The notes under the pieces are model-generated. The model saw only the letters and a program-made list of their open reading frames with translations, was not told the origin of the DNA and made no database searches. The translations under genes were made by a program, and so were the position numbers. Positions 1 through 10,610 of a stretch of DNA of 64,000 bases are shown here, piece by piece; the first letter of the stretch is position 1, and the number at the start of each line of letters is the position of its first letter. Origin of the DNA: Adiantum capillus-veneris (lineage: Eukaryota; Streptophyta; Polypodiopsida; Polypodiales; Pteridaceae); contig CM043970.1 in assembly GCA_014529385.2 (NCBI GenBank), positions 67,478,567-67,542,566 of the forward strand. The letters are read 5' to 3'.

Positions 1-2730
1 CGTAGGTGCTCTTGTGAAAAAAATCAAGTATCTAGGATTCTTGTTTAGCCAACTCTTTCTCCACTTGGGGTGGACTTCATCTACGCCTTTTGCTTGCATG
101 TCTTTGTATAGTCGTTCCTTGACCTGTAACAGCTCGACCTTGATCAAGGGGTATGGCAGTGATTGTTGATGCCATTGTGCATTGATTTGGTTGGGAGTGA
201 GTTGAGTAACATTGACAGAATGAAGAATTCTCAACTTCCAATCCATCACTGCCTTCCACTGCTCATCCGTCTCCTGAGCAACTTCTCCTTAAGCGCATCT
301 TCTTCAGCTTTTAACAGCTGGATCATTGGCTCTTGATTGGCATATGCTAATGGAACTTGAAATTCTTCTTCTCTCCGAGCCCTTTTGTTAGCTGTGTTTT
401 CATCTCAACGAATGAGATTGATGGAATATCAATGTGGGGTTGTTCGAATGTACTTGCTTCTTCTTGTGTCTCTTTTTCACCATCTTGTAGTAGCTGGTTA
501 ACTCTCTTCAGCTCTGCTAACTCCTTGAGCAGTTCTTCTTCTCTTTGTATCCACATTAATGCGAGGTCTCTGTGTTGTGATTGCTCTAGCTTCATCTCTA
601 GCTCGAGATCTTTGTTCTTTTTCTCCAGTGCTTTATACACTTCATCTGTACCTTTGATCGAGGCAACTGCGGGATTCTGTCTTATCTGTCGCAAAAAGGT
701 TGCCTGATCATTGATCCTCTGCTCTGAGTATTGTAGTGAAGTGTTTGCTACATCTAGCTACACTTAGATCTTTTGAACTGACAGAGTTTTAGTTAAGAGT
801 TCGTTGGTAACTTCTATCAGCTATTTGTCTTTGGTCCTACATGCATCTGTTAACTTCATGAGAAGTTTGCCTAACTCTTCCATTTCCATTTGCTGCTTTT
901 CCTTGGCTGGCTAGTGTTGTTCAGCTTCATATTTTAATTCTTGGACTTGTTTATGCAGATTGGTGATGACATTTAATATGTCCTCTCACTCTCCTTGAAG
1001 AGCATCTATCATCATTTCCAATTCTCTAGCCTTAGCACTACGGCTAAGTGCTGCTAATCACATTTTTTCTTTTATCTCCTGCATCTACTTTGCATATTCA
1101 TTAACTTGGAGAATTACCTCATCATTGGTCTGCCAGTTTTCAGAGTCTCGTGAGCTGCCTAGACGTTTCGGCAGTCTCTTGTGATTCTTTTGGTGGGGCT
1201 CTGGTGGTTGTTTGTTTCTCCCCTTGAGGCTATGCTTTTGCCTCTACTGCTTTGTCTTCTCGAGGCTTTGTGGATGCCTCGGACATTTCCTGCTTGGGTG
1301 GTGGTAGACGGGGTTTCTTCAGTTTCTTGTTCCTTTGGTTGCTCAAAACTTGTTGCATCCTATGGTTCAGGACTTGCTGCCTTTTTGTCTCTGGTTCTTT
1401 TGCTTTAGCTTGGTCAGAAGTAGTTGTTGCCTGTTGTGCAGAATATGTTGTCTCTTGTGGTTCATGCTCCTTTTCTTTGGTTGGCTCACCCTCTCTGGGT
1501 CTATCTATTGGTGATGGTGGAGGGGTTGACATGGGGTGGTCATGTTGTTCTGTAGTAGGTGATGATGGTCTGGGAGACATATCATTTTGTTCATGCTGGG
1601 TCTCACCTTGGTGTGTTCCCTCGCTTGTTTTTCTTGCTCAGATGCATCTTCTCTAGCTCTGCGCCTACTGCTTTGGCGGCTTCTTTTGTAGGTTTATTTT
1701 TCTCGTTCAATCCTTGCATTTTTTTTATGAGGCTCTTCTTGATGTGCGGCCACTGCCTTCTTCTTCATCTCCTCATGTCTGACTCTCTTCTCTTCATTGT
1801 CTGAGCTTTCACTACTATGTACTTCATGAGAGCTCTCTGAAGATTCTTCATTAGATTTGTAAACTCGTTTGGTGGACCTTGTGGTCCTTGGAGATGGATG
1901 TGCAGACACAATCCATGTGTTCTGATCTAGGGCAAGTGACAAATTGTTTGCCATGCCGATAACATGGTATTCTATTCTTGTGAGTACTTCAGGTGCTCCC
2001 AAATAGGTTATCTTTCCTTCTTTCTTTGTACCCTTCAGTGTGGATAACACATACTATGCGTGATCGATGGGTTGCCTGGTTGTCGACTTGAGCACTTGTG
2101 TAAATGTAGTTGCAACTACATGATTGGGTGTTGTGTACCTTGGCGGTCTCTTTGGAAGTGGAAGTGTTAATGATATAATCTTGTTGGTTCTTCCACTTGC
2201 TTCTAAATGAGATCAACAAAGGTTGTTGCAGCGGTTTCCTTGGTGAAGGTAACTGCTGTCTTTCTGTCTCTAGCCCTCATGGTCATCCCTTATGTTGGTA
2301 ACTTGGGAGCTTCATCCACAATTTCTTTAGTAATTACCACTTCTACCTTGTGCCCTTGTTGGTCAGTAATCTGGGTTGTTCCATCTTCCTTGATTGTGGA
2401 TAGGAGCTCATAAGATTTCTAAAAATCTACACCACATGGCTCTTGGTCGTAGAATTCTCTAAGTCCAAGCCTTCTGTTAGCTTCTTTTGTTTCAAGATTT
2501 GTTACGACATCGTAGAACTCTTTTGGCAAAAGTTGTAGTTCTACCTGACGTCCTTCTTCACTTTTGAATCTAGTTGTGAAAACCGTTGTGTTATTCTCCT
2601 CAAGCTGTTCTTTCAACAGATAGGTTGCTTTGCCTTTCTTTATTGAACTGGGGTCCAGTTGGTATGGTGGCAGCTCTTGCAGCTGCTCCTTTTGAGAGAC
2701 CCTCTTCTTGGCCTTTTCTGCAGCTTGCAT
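1..2730 (-). pseudogene. Post-pol third ORF of element B (coiled-coil protein), decayed
   Basis: Open stretches at 2730-2419, 2219-1989, 2050-1694, 1580-1230 and 694-347 on the minus strand join into one decayed coding region with shifts and stops between them. The first piece is charged and begins MQAAEKAKKRV. The 2050-1694 piece ends in a Ser/Glu-rich segment (ESSESSHEVHSSESSDNEE) followed by a Lys-rich one. The 1580-1230 piece is Pro/Glu/Lys-rich, and the 694-347 piece is a clear coiled coil rich in Leu, Glu and Lys. I recognise no enzyme motif. It sits where Athila elements carry their env-like or extra ORF. Element C has an ORF of the same general build after its pol. Its function is unknown and the frame continues beyond the left edge. 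Confidence 0.5.
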
Positions 2731-2920
2731 GGATCATGTTAAGTAAATAGAGTGTCAAAGTTAGCAAATTTGGCAGATTCCACTCTGAAATATCCTTCAG
2801 TCTGAATTGCTGACAATATTGAGTCCAATTTGCTTCAAATCAAATTTTGAACATGCATAGATGCATAAAAACATGTAAAGATCAAATTCTTGAAGTTCAA
2901 GCAAAAATTTTCACAAAAAA

Positions 2921-2938
2921 AAATAATCGTGATTATTT
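2921..2938. repeat. Palindrome copy S1 (CGTG centre)
   Basis: AAATAATC-GT-GATTATTT: an inverted repeat with one C-to-T change at its centre compared with the perfect copies. It lies about 190 bp before the start of the third ORF of element B on the minus strand. Confidence 0.8.
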
Positions 2939-3204
2939 AAGCTGAGGAATTTTTTCAACTTTTTGTAGTTTTGGCATTATAGGCTTGAAGTATATATCAA
3001 ATAGATACTTTGATTGAAATATGGGCTCATTTGAGTGCACAGTGTGAGGAATGGTGCCAGATTTAGGCTTTAAGTCTCTGAAACAGTAAATATAAAGGGA
3101 TTTTGAGCTCCAAATTTGTTAAAACTTGGTTACTGGGCTTAGGACATCATGTGCTTTGGTCGCATGAGGTCAAAGTTGCAATTCCCCCCATCTTGGCCAA
3201 AAAG

Positions 3205-3223
3205 TAAATAATCGCGATTATTA
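3205..3223. repeat. Palindrome copy S2 (CGCG centre)
   Basis: Contains the perfect palindrome AATAATCGCGATTATT. Its centre is 285 bp from copy S1. Confidence 0.85.
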
Positions 3224-3484
3224 AATTTTTCATCAAAATTGACATTTTTTGAAGCAACTTGGTTCTAGGCATGATGTAGACTGTTTGTATGAGATTTGAG
3301 GTGATTTGGACCAAAAAGTGATAGATAACTCAGAAATTGGTTTGAAAGGACTTCTTTGCGTTTTTTTGGCAATTTTCGAAATTATCATTGATCATTTTGG
3401 CTCATACTTGAAAGCATGTAATAGGTGTACACAAGTGATAGGTGAGGTGATGATACCATTTTCAAGCCAAAATATTGCAAAGGA

Positions 3485-3502
3485 AAATAATCGCGATTAT
3501 TT
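3485..3502. repeat. Palindrome copy S3 (CGCG centre)
   Basis: Perfect palindrome AAATAATCGCGATTATTT. Its centre is 279 bp from copy S2. Confidence 0.85.
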
Positions 3503-4916
3503 ATAGCAATCAACTTTTTCTTGCAAAACTTGAAAATTTTGACCTAGACATATTCTATACACCTAAAACAAGTCCTAAATTGAATTTGGCAAAGTTTAGT
3601 GTTGCCGACATCACTTCGTGCTTTGTCGACTTTGAAATCACTGATTTTTGTGACTACATGGCTTGTAGAGTTGGTTACTCACTTTTGAGGCTATGGACTT
3701 GTCCGCTACATAGTCTTGAAGCAACTTATCCATTTTTCGCCCATTTGGAGTCAGTTTGACCTCGTATGTCAAATTTGACGCTTTGTAGCCTTCAAGCTAT
3801 TTTCTGCTTTTCGAGGACTTGGCTTGATTGATTTTATGAAACCAACTATATACCTTGTATATATACCCCGTATAAAAGATGTCTGTGGAGTCAGAATCCA
3901 ATTTTGACATCTGTAAAAAACCTAGCTTTTCTACCTGGGACCCCCTCAACCCTTGCCGAATAATCAACTACCAACATAGAAGTGTTTTAACATCTAGGGA
4001 CATGCTACAGTTCAAATCGCGTCTGATTTGGTTGAGCTGACAAGCCGCTATGGTCAATTTTTTATCGTAGGTCTTCGTGCACTGCTCAGATTCTAGGGTT
4101 TTTTCCAGGGGTTTAGACTAGCTGTCGGCCATACAAAATGGATCATTGATAAGTATAGAACTTATCCCTCATGTCTCGTGTGAGACGGCGCTATAAACTG
4201 GCGATTGTGGACTCCAGAAAATACATGCTAAGAAGGTCGAAAAGCTCTCTCTCCAAAGGCAACAAGTGGAAATGAGGTGATTTTAGTCTACCATGGGTAT
4301 CTATACTCGGACTTCCCGAACCATTTTTTCCCAAATTCCCCTATTAGTCCTACTAGTCCGTGAAATTTGTGTTAGAATCAAAAACTTCTTCAATCGAATT
4401 CATGTAGCTCATTCTGCAAGAATTCTGCGAAAGTAGGTATGGCCACCTAATTTATGCTTCTCGCTTCTATCTGCCGATTTATTTGAATTTTTTTGTGCTT
4501 GTCCGCCTTGTTCTTTTGATCATCAACGTATCTTCAGTTTTTCCATCTGAGCCCATTTGCTATTTATTATTAATTTTTGACATGTTTATTGAAAAAATCA
4601 AAGAAAATAACAAAATGCGCTAAAAAAGTGAAGTGAAAATCCAATAATTAAGAAAATCCATTAAAAAACATAGCTTTACTGTCTTTTGTTGGATTGCGCC
4701 ATTTTTAAGTCTCAATATCAAGAAAAAATGATGAAAAATAACCAAAAATGACTATTTTTTAATGATTTTTTGATAGTATATACACTATTTACATTCATTG
4801 AGAAGATATTATTAGTTAAATTTCCCCTGTTGATGATTTATGAGGGAATTATTAGGTAATTTTGCAAAAATCACACGTTAACATCAAACTTTTTCCTCTC
4901 TCTTCAAACATTTTCC

Positions 4917-5720
4917 TTAATTACTTAGTTCCCTTACACCCCTCCAAGATGGCATACTCTGGGATGACTGTGTGTATGGGTTGAACAATCGTGCCAGTGT
5001 GTATGTGTGTATTGGTTTTACAGTTTGCGGAGAAGATAAATTCTCTTTTTTCTTCCAAATCCATTTTGTGTTAGGTTCCTTGCTTGGAGATGCTCGTCTC
5101 TGTGTTTTGAACCTTGGAACCATCTTTGGTATTGTCAATGATGTTTTGGGCACCAAGATTTGAATCGGCTTGTCTTTAAGCTGTGCTTTTGGTACCCAAA
5201 TTTGCATGACTCCTTGCATGCTACTTGTAGCATTTACTTGTCGATAGGATGGAGAAGATTGATTGCTTTGTGGTTTGCTCTGTTGGTAACCTCTTTTCCA
5301 TTCCTCCTTGCTTAGTGCAATTGGAACAATGAGTTGTCCACCTTTAGGTGATAGCTTGAGCTAATTGGTATCCCAATCTGGTATTGCCTTGTAAGTTTGC
5401 ATCCAAGGGATTCCAAGAATCATTGTCTCATTCATGTATTCATCTGTGTAAGCATACAAACTGATGAGGACATGGACATCCATGTGCTATCACATTCAAG
5501 TTGACTACGCCCAATGTTGGTGTTGGGTTCTTGTTGCATCCTTTGATAGTCGCTATTCCTGCTGTCAAAGACTGATTTGTTGCTTTCTTGTATGTGGAAT
5601 AACGAACTACATTTACTCAAGCTCATGTATTGACCAATGCATTTGTGCTATGATTGTTGAGTTGTACATTGATGCAAAGGTCCATTCCATCCAACCATTC
5701 ATCATCTGTTGACACTGCAT
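4917..5720 (-). pseudogene. Second aspartic-protease-like domain downstream of integrase (element B)
   Basis: The frame that carries the integrase tail runs on into a retropepsin-like pattern: NALV, then a motif at about 5612-5629 with the layout of D-T-G-A-S. Its Asp codon now reads AAT (Asn), and its Gly and Ser codons now read TGA. VNVVRYSTY follows. About 75 codons later, after a frameshift, comes ILGIPWM (near 5390-5420), the usual C-terminal protease motif. The open tail at 5219-4917 is basic and Trp/Pro-rich. A separate protease (DSGAG ... ILGRPF) lies in its usual place before RT at 10.4-9.9 kb, so the element seems to carry two protease-like domains. The catalytic motif is destroyed here. 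Recombination with another element could also explain it. Confidence 0.55.
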
Positions 5721-6142
5721 CTTTCTGCAATTCCCATTGTCGGTCATTTATTTTCAGAGTGTTGATAGGAATAGGTATTTGTTCATTCTTAAGAGCAGCT
5801 TTCCTTTTGAGTACTCGAAGCCGAGATTCCTCTTGGGCTTCATCAATAACGTGCTGTCGTTTTATCTTTCTTTTCTTAGATGCATACATTCTTTCTACCA
5901 ATTCATTGGTTAGTGGCAAATTATACTTCTTTAAACGACATCCACTAATCCAATTAGCCATTGGTTCACCATCTAGGGTGGACAACTTAACTACTCCACT
6001 TGGAGATACATCTTCAATGATAAATGGTATGTTTTCTTTTGCTTAAACTTGGGAATGTGTTGCTTAAGGGAATAGACTAAAACTAAGTTTCCTTTTTTGA
6101 AGATTTTGTTATTAGATGGGAATCAAAAAAATACTTTTGTTT
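5721..6142 (-). pseudogene. Integrase C-terminal tail of element B
   Basis: The minus-strand frame continues from the integrase core through several breaks. It then opens at about 5985 with LDGEP..NWI.G.RLKKYNLPLT, the usual C-terminal segment of plant Ty3/gypsy integrases that follows the barrel-like domain. A basic, helix-rich stretch (KKRKIKRQHV) and an acidic segment lead directly into the protease-like domain at 5720-4917 without a stop. Confidence 0.6.
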
Positions 6143-6823
6143 TCACTTTTGTGCATAGATGTGAGCTATAGCAGTTAGCCTTTGCTCATCTAGCTTTTCT
6201 AAATCTTCAAGTCTTTTTGATAATTCATGTCCATTCCACTCACGATTCTTATCTACCCTTAGTGTCGGCAATAGAAATTCTATTGGCAATATGGCATCAA
6301 GACCATAAACAAGGTTAAAGGGTGTAGCATTTAAAGTTGTTTTCAATGAAACTCGATAAGCCCATAGAGTTGCATGGAGATTCATTTCCAAACATGTCCT
6401 TCCTGAACTAACCACTTTAGTCAAAACCGAACTAAGAATTTTATTCGTATGCTCAGCTTGTCCGTTTGCTTGTGGGTGATAGAGAGCTGATTTGTTATGG
6501 ATGACCATAAATTCATTAAGCAAATACTCGATTACCTCATTGAGGAAATGAGTTCCCCTATCACTGACTATTTCTATTGGCATTCCATATCTTGTGAACA
6601 CATACTTATATAAGAATGCAGCAGTGGTTCTGGCATCATTCTTTTGAGTTTCTTTAGCCTCAACCCACTTGGTTAAATAGTCCGTAGAAGCTACAATGAT
6701 ATATTGATCTTGGGTTCTATAAGCACGTGGCTGTATTGGCCCAACAAAATCTATACCCCATTTTGCGAAAGCTCTAGTCCCCATCATTGGTCTTAAGGGC
6801 ATGCTATCAACACGGGTTGGCAT
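6143..6823 (-). CDS. Ty3/gypsy integrase catalytic core (element B)
   Basis: This 226-codon uninterrupted frame encodes the RNase H-fold integrase core that joins the cDNA copy to the host chromosome. The catalytic triad is complete: Asp25 in KWGIDFVGP, Asp88 in IVSDRGTHF and Glu124 in QANGQAEHTNK, with the canonical 35 residues between the last two. The C-terminal part holds ALWAYR and TPFNLVYG, which are typical of plant gypsy integrases. It is a domain of a polyprotein, not an independent gene. A stop separates it from the zinc-binding domain upstream (TGA after CDACQ), and the frame ends at TAG before the C-terminal tail. The copy is therefore dead although this domain is intact. Confidence 0.85.
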   Translation of the reverse strand: MPTRVDSMPLRPMMGTRAFAKWGIDFVGPIQPRAYRTQDQYIIVASTDYLTKWVEAKETQKNDARTTAAFLYKYVFTRYGMPIEIVSDRGTHFLNEVIEYLLNEFMVIHNKSALYHPQANGQAEHTNKILSSVLTKVVSSGRTCLEMNLHATLWAYRVSLKTTLNATPFNLVYGLDAILPIEFLLPTLRVDKNREWNGHELSKRLEDLEKLDEQRLTAIAHIYAQK

Positions 6824-6829
6824 TTTTGC

Positions 6830-7081
6830 TCATTGACAAGCATCACACCTTCGAACATATTCTTTGGTATCTGAAAAAAGTATTGGCCACCATATGCCTA
6901 CCATTAAGATTTCTCTTGCGGTGGTCTCACTAGAAAAGTGACCTCCAGGTAATCCAGCATGTGCTTGTTCTATAATGGGAATATATTTGTCTTCATTTGC
7001 ATAAAGACGCAAAATGTTGATCCTTACCTCTTTGATACAATTGGTTTCCAATAAGAGCATAGTCCCTTGCTTCAGTTTCAA
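6830..7081 (-). pseudogene. Integrase zinc-binding (HHCC) domain, second copy, intact motif
   Basis: The piece contains H41-x6-H48-x30-C79-x2-C82 (AHAGLPGGH ... RRCDACQ), the N-terminal zinc-binding module of Ty3/gypsy integrases, with the usual WWP between the His and Cys pairs. It is followed by a stop and then by the catalytic core. A related module with identical spacing lies about 100 codons upstream at 7391-7206. Confidence 0.8.
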
Positions 7082-7205
7082 TTGATCTTTGATGGCATTT
7101 ACTCATATCCTCGGGAAATGTTTGGCTCGATAAGTAAGTAACTAGATAGTTACTCCACTTAGGAACAAGTGATATTTGGAACAATGTTACATGAGGTATG
7201 GGTGT

Positions 7206-7391
7206 CTATTTTTTACATTGAGGAAAATACTTCACAAAAGAATGAATATCACTCCTCAAAGTTGGCCAATATACTCCAAGTCTCAAGATCCTTTGCATAA
7301 TTTGGTCTTTCGCAAAGTGAAGTCCTACTATGGTAATATGTGCTTGACTTAGGTATGGGGTTTTCTCCTCAAGATTAATGAACAATAGCAA
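7206..7391 (-). pseudogene. Upstream duplicate of the HHCC zinc-binding domain, first Cys lost
   Basis: The frame shows H18-x6-H25-x30-F56-x2-C59 (AHITIVGLH ... KYFPQC). The spacing is identical to the domain at 7081-6830, with YWPTLRSD between the His and Cys pairs. The first Cys is replaced by Phe, so zinc binding is doubtful in this copy. About 100 codons of decayed sequence (PHVTLFQISLVPKWS...) join the two modules. Confidence 0.65.
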
Positions 7392-7586
7392 TATTCCATC
7401 TCGGTTTCTTTTGTAGAGCCTTCAAAGCTAGTACCTGATACATAGCCGATTGGTCAATTAATCCAATTGTGATAGTAAGTGGTATTTGCGAATCCACTTG
7501 AGCTATCGTCATCAATGATACCATATTTTCCAACCATTGAGGTATCATTTCCACGGAGAACAGATATGCATCTGGTAGATCATCGT
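7392..7586 (-). pseudogene. Decayed linker between RNase H and zinc-binding domain (element B)
   Basis: The RNase H frame at 7587 ends in a stop. The stretch reads as coding with several stops on the minus strand (for example YVSGTSFEGSTKETE). No motif is recognisable. Confidence 0.35.
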
Positions 7587-7877
7587 CTACTCCTTTAGGT
7601 GGATTCCCCCTGAAAGAATCCTAGACAAATGATCTGCTCTTTTATGAGTAGTGCCCTTTCTCACAACTACAGTAAAATCAAATTCTAGAAGAATGATGAA
7701 CCATCTCACTATTCTTCCTATGTTGCATGGCTTGTTGACCAAGTACAATAAGGCTTGGTGGTCCACAAAGAACATAAGTTTGTTTACTAACAAGTAATGT
7801 CTATACTGTTTTATGGCATAGATCATTCCTAGTCCTTCCCTCTTGGTGGTAATATAATTCGTTTCTGCCATGTTCAA
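7587..7877 (-). pseudogene. RNase H domain of element B
   Basis: The frame directly continues the RT region. It contains MAETNYITTKREGLGMIYAIKQYRHYL, split here as AETNYITTKRE and AIKQYRHYLL, the E-containing helix of gypsy RNase H. FVDHQALLYL (Asp-His motif) and RADHLSR (final Asp) follow. The domain degrades the RNA strand of the RNA/DNA hybrid during reverse transcription. The motifs look intact, but stops flank the domain on both sides. Confidence 0.75.
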
Positions 7878-8875
7878 CTATTGACTAGCATAAGAAATAG
7901 GAAAATCAATTTTCTCGTCTCCTGGTTGAGCTAGTATACATCCGATGGCAAAATTGGAAGTATCTACATGTATGTGGAATATCTTATTCCAATCTAGTGC
8001 TTTCAATATTGGAGCTGAAGTGAGAGCTTGCTTAAGCTTCATGAAGCTTTCTTTACACTCATCAGTCCATTCAAAGTGTGTAATCAAGCTATACATGGGC
8101 TTTTCAATTATAATGTACATGTAAATGAGCCTTCTGTAATATCCATAATGTCCCATGAAGGCTTGAACCCCTTTGACTGTTGTCAATCTAGGCAAATCAG
8201 CAATAACATGAATTTTATCCATATTAGTAGCTATGACATTTTTAGACACTATATGTCCAAGAATTTTTCCTTGTGTACCCATAAATGTGCACTTTTTAGG
8301 ATTTAAGCAAATCCTATAAAGTCTACATTTTTCAAATACCTTTTTGAGGTGTTCAAAATTATGAACCCAAATTGATGAATGTACGCATAGATCATCCATA
8401 TATACTAAGAATTTCCTTAGGTATTATTTGAAAGCATGGCTCATCAATCTTTGAAAGGTGGCAGGAGCATTAGTTAACCCAAAAGGCATAACCCGATAGG
8501 CAAAATACCCCATTTCGTTGCAAAGGCAATTTTATGTTGATCTTTTGGGTCAACGAAAAGTTGGTTGTATCCCAAAAAGCCATCTAAAAATTTGTAAGCT
8601 TCTTTACCCGCAACTCGTTCTAAAACATGCTCAGTGATAGGAAGAGGAAATTTGTCTCTGATGGTAGCTGCATTCACTTTCTTGAGGTTGACACACACCC
8701 GTAGTTTTCCATTCTTCTTGGGTACTGCCACAATTGGAGACACCGAATCTATGTGTTCAATTTCATAAATGAATTTGGCTTCCTTTAGTTTTTCAATATC
8801 TTCTTTGATCTTTCTGGAAAATGTCTCATTATATGTGTGTGGCCTTTGTCTACTTAGTTTCAAATCATCTCTCAT
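7878..8875 (-). pseudogene. Reverse transcriptase of element B
   Basis: Two open pieces (8875-8474 and 8399-7878) cover the RT fingers, palm and thumb. Motifs in order are VSPIVAVPKKNGKLRVCV, NAATIRDKFPLP, a decayed FLGYNQ box, then [16 protein letters not shown] in a shifted frame around 8440-8490, and YMDD at about 8390-8400. A thumb with KCTFMGTQGKILGH and FMGHYGYYRR follows. The RT copies the element RNA into DNA. The palm is broken by a frameshift near 8475 and by a stop just before the YMDD box, so the copy is not functional. Similarity to plant Ty3/gypsy RT is unmistakable. Confidence 0.85.
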
Positions 8876-8974
8876 GGGTATGGTATGTTGATAGATTTCT
8901 GGATCAACACCCTTGAGATCCTTATAAGACTAATCAAAGATATCTCAATATTCCTTCAATAAGCTTAACAAAAG

Positions 8975-9816
8975 TTATTCTTCTGCTTTTTTCAGGTCAT
9001 TTGCAATGTAGGCAGGTCTAGGCTCTTCTCCTGGTTCGGCCAAATCTATCTTTTTTGTGTTTTTAGGTTCTTCATAGGAGTCACCCTGTTTTCGTAGTTC
9101 CCTGACAAGTTGTTCGCCTATGATTTTTTGGTCCTGGAGAGTATATTTCTTGTAATGGGATGGAAAACTCATTACATCTATACCATCCTCTTCTGTGGTT
9201 TCCATTTCAGTTGTATATATCTCCTTTAGAGCTTTTTTCAACTCTTGATACTTCTTTTTCCGCTCAACTCATGTCGTGGTTGAACACTTGTCCTGTTTTT
9301 TAGGCTTTGCTTGAGTTTCCTTTCTTGTTTTTCTCAATGTTTTCATCATTTCATGTTCTTTGTTTAAAGGATATCTACCAGTGATTTTGTCCTTGACACA
9401 ATCATGTGCATCTATCTGCATCAGGAACTGTGTTCTACTGGAGACTGATGGCATAGGTCTAGCTTTCACATTTCTGGTGTCTCTTTTTGGTTTCTGGTGT
9501 CTCTATACCATTTCTATCTTCTTGGTTTCTGGTTTGGAAAGTCAAAAAACTTTTTCTCCCCTCCTTTCATGAGTAGATTAGCTCTCACATGTTCTTTTTC
9601 CGACCCTGAATCATCTGAGGTAGTTGAATGTTCTTCTAACTCATCTGTTGCATCATAGTAGAGATTTGTAAAGACTTGTTGAGCTTTCATCAAGTCCTTG
9701 AATCCCATAATTTTGTCTTCAATGTGAAGGGTTGAGATCATTTGTATGGGAATTATGTCATAGCCGTCCTCATTGCAAAATTGAGTAAGCAGAGACGTAT
9801 TTACACATACATCCAT
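8975..9816 (-). pseudogene. Acidic linker between protease and RT (element B)
   Basis: Three open pieces (9816-9514, 9469-9269 and 9241-8975) are rich in Asp, Glu and Lys (DELEEHSTTSDDSGSEKE; EYTTEME..DGIDVMSFP). They show no enzymatic motif. The position between protease and RT and the strongly charged composition fit the variable linker of plant gypsy polyproteins. Confidence 0.5.
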
Positions 9817-9926
9817 TATTGCTAAAATTTGAGCCTATTCAAATGGCTCAAACAAATGCTCTAGAAAGGGTTTAGGTACATAGGCTTCGTCTGTGCAATC
9901 CCTTTCTAAGATAAATTCTTCTCTTT

Positions 9927-10450
9927 TTAAGCTCCCATTTTTGAAGCTCCACACATCCAAACAAGAGTGTCTTTGTTCAACCAAGATGGAAGCTTACTTT
10001 CAGCCCAAGAGACTAAATCGAACTCTTGTATGGGTGTTTTCAAGACATCTCTATAGGTGTGATCTTTTGGATTAACCCTTGTTATTGATCCCACTTGCTT
10101 CAAGTACAGATAATTGTTTCCCCAATCCTGGATGAGTTGTACTTGTCGCATGAAAGGTCTTCCCAATATGATTTCGTAATTGAGTTTCTTTCCAAAGTCT
10201 ACTATGGCAAAAGTGTGTTGGTATTCAATCCCATAGGAATTAATATCACTGTCAAGAAGTCCTAAGGGTATTTCAATATGTCCATCAACCAATTGCAATT
10301 TCATTCGAGTTTGTCTAATGGCTAGTTGTCCCCAAGATTCCTATACTGCTTTGGTGGCTATGGCTATGCCTGCTCCACTATCCAGTATTGCCATGGTTTC
10401 TACATCATTATACCTCACTAGAAGGGACGTGTTTCCTTCTTCCCCTTTCT
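9927..10450 (-). pseudogene. Aspartic protease of element B, in its normal position
   Basis: A catalytic motif AILDSGAGIAIAT lies at about 10365-10400, followed by one stop and then an open frame from 10304. That frame carries FGKKLNYEIILGRPFMRQ, the conserved C-terminal flap-side motif. Retropepsins act as dimers that cut the Gag-Pol polyprotein. The catalytic Asp-Ser-Gly is kept, but the TAG between the two halves breaks the domain. Compare the second, more damaged protease-like domain after integrase. Confidence 0.7.
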
Positions 10451-10610
10451 AGTATTCTCCGACTTTGTTCATTGGAACAGATCGAACCTCTTTGTTATTT
10501 ATTTTGTGTTTCAATTTTCCTATATTTTTTGCGAATAGCCTTGTTATTCCCACCTTCTCTAGAATTTTTTGTAGATCATTCCATAAATATGGCCCGATTT
10601 TTAGCAGTTC

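Larger units (their letters stand above)
2731..4916. other. Non-coding spacer between pol and third ORF, with palindromic repeats
   Basis: No convincing coding frame is present. The segment holds three copies of an AT-rich palindrome with a CG centre, about 280 bp apart, embedded in diverged repeat units. Phrases such as ACAAGTC..TTTGG echo the leader at 13.8-15.4 kb. A stretch near 4184-4200 (minus TAGCGCCGTCTC) weakly resembles a gypsy primer site, so a hidden LTR cannot be fully excluded, but I could not match it to the 15771-16689 LTR. Confidence 0.5.

Noticed and set aside
357-707. 116-codon plus-strand ORF rich in Ser, Cys and Phe
   Set aside because: It is the antisense shadow of the coiled-coil coding piece at 347-694 on the minus strand.
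4184-4210. Possible LTR end plus primer site (minus TAGCGCCGTCTC)
   Set aside because: No matching LTR was found and the surrounding sequence reads as the spacer of element B. Kept only as a caution.
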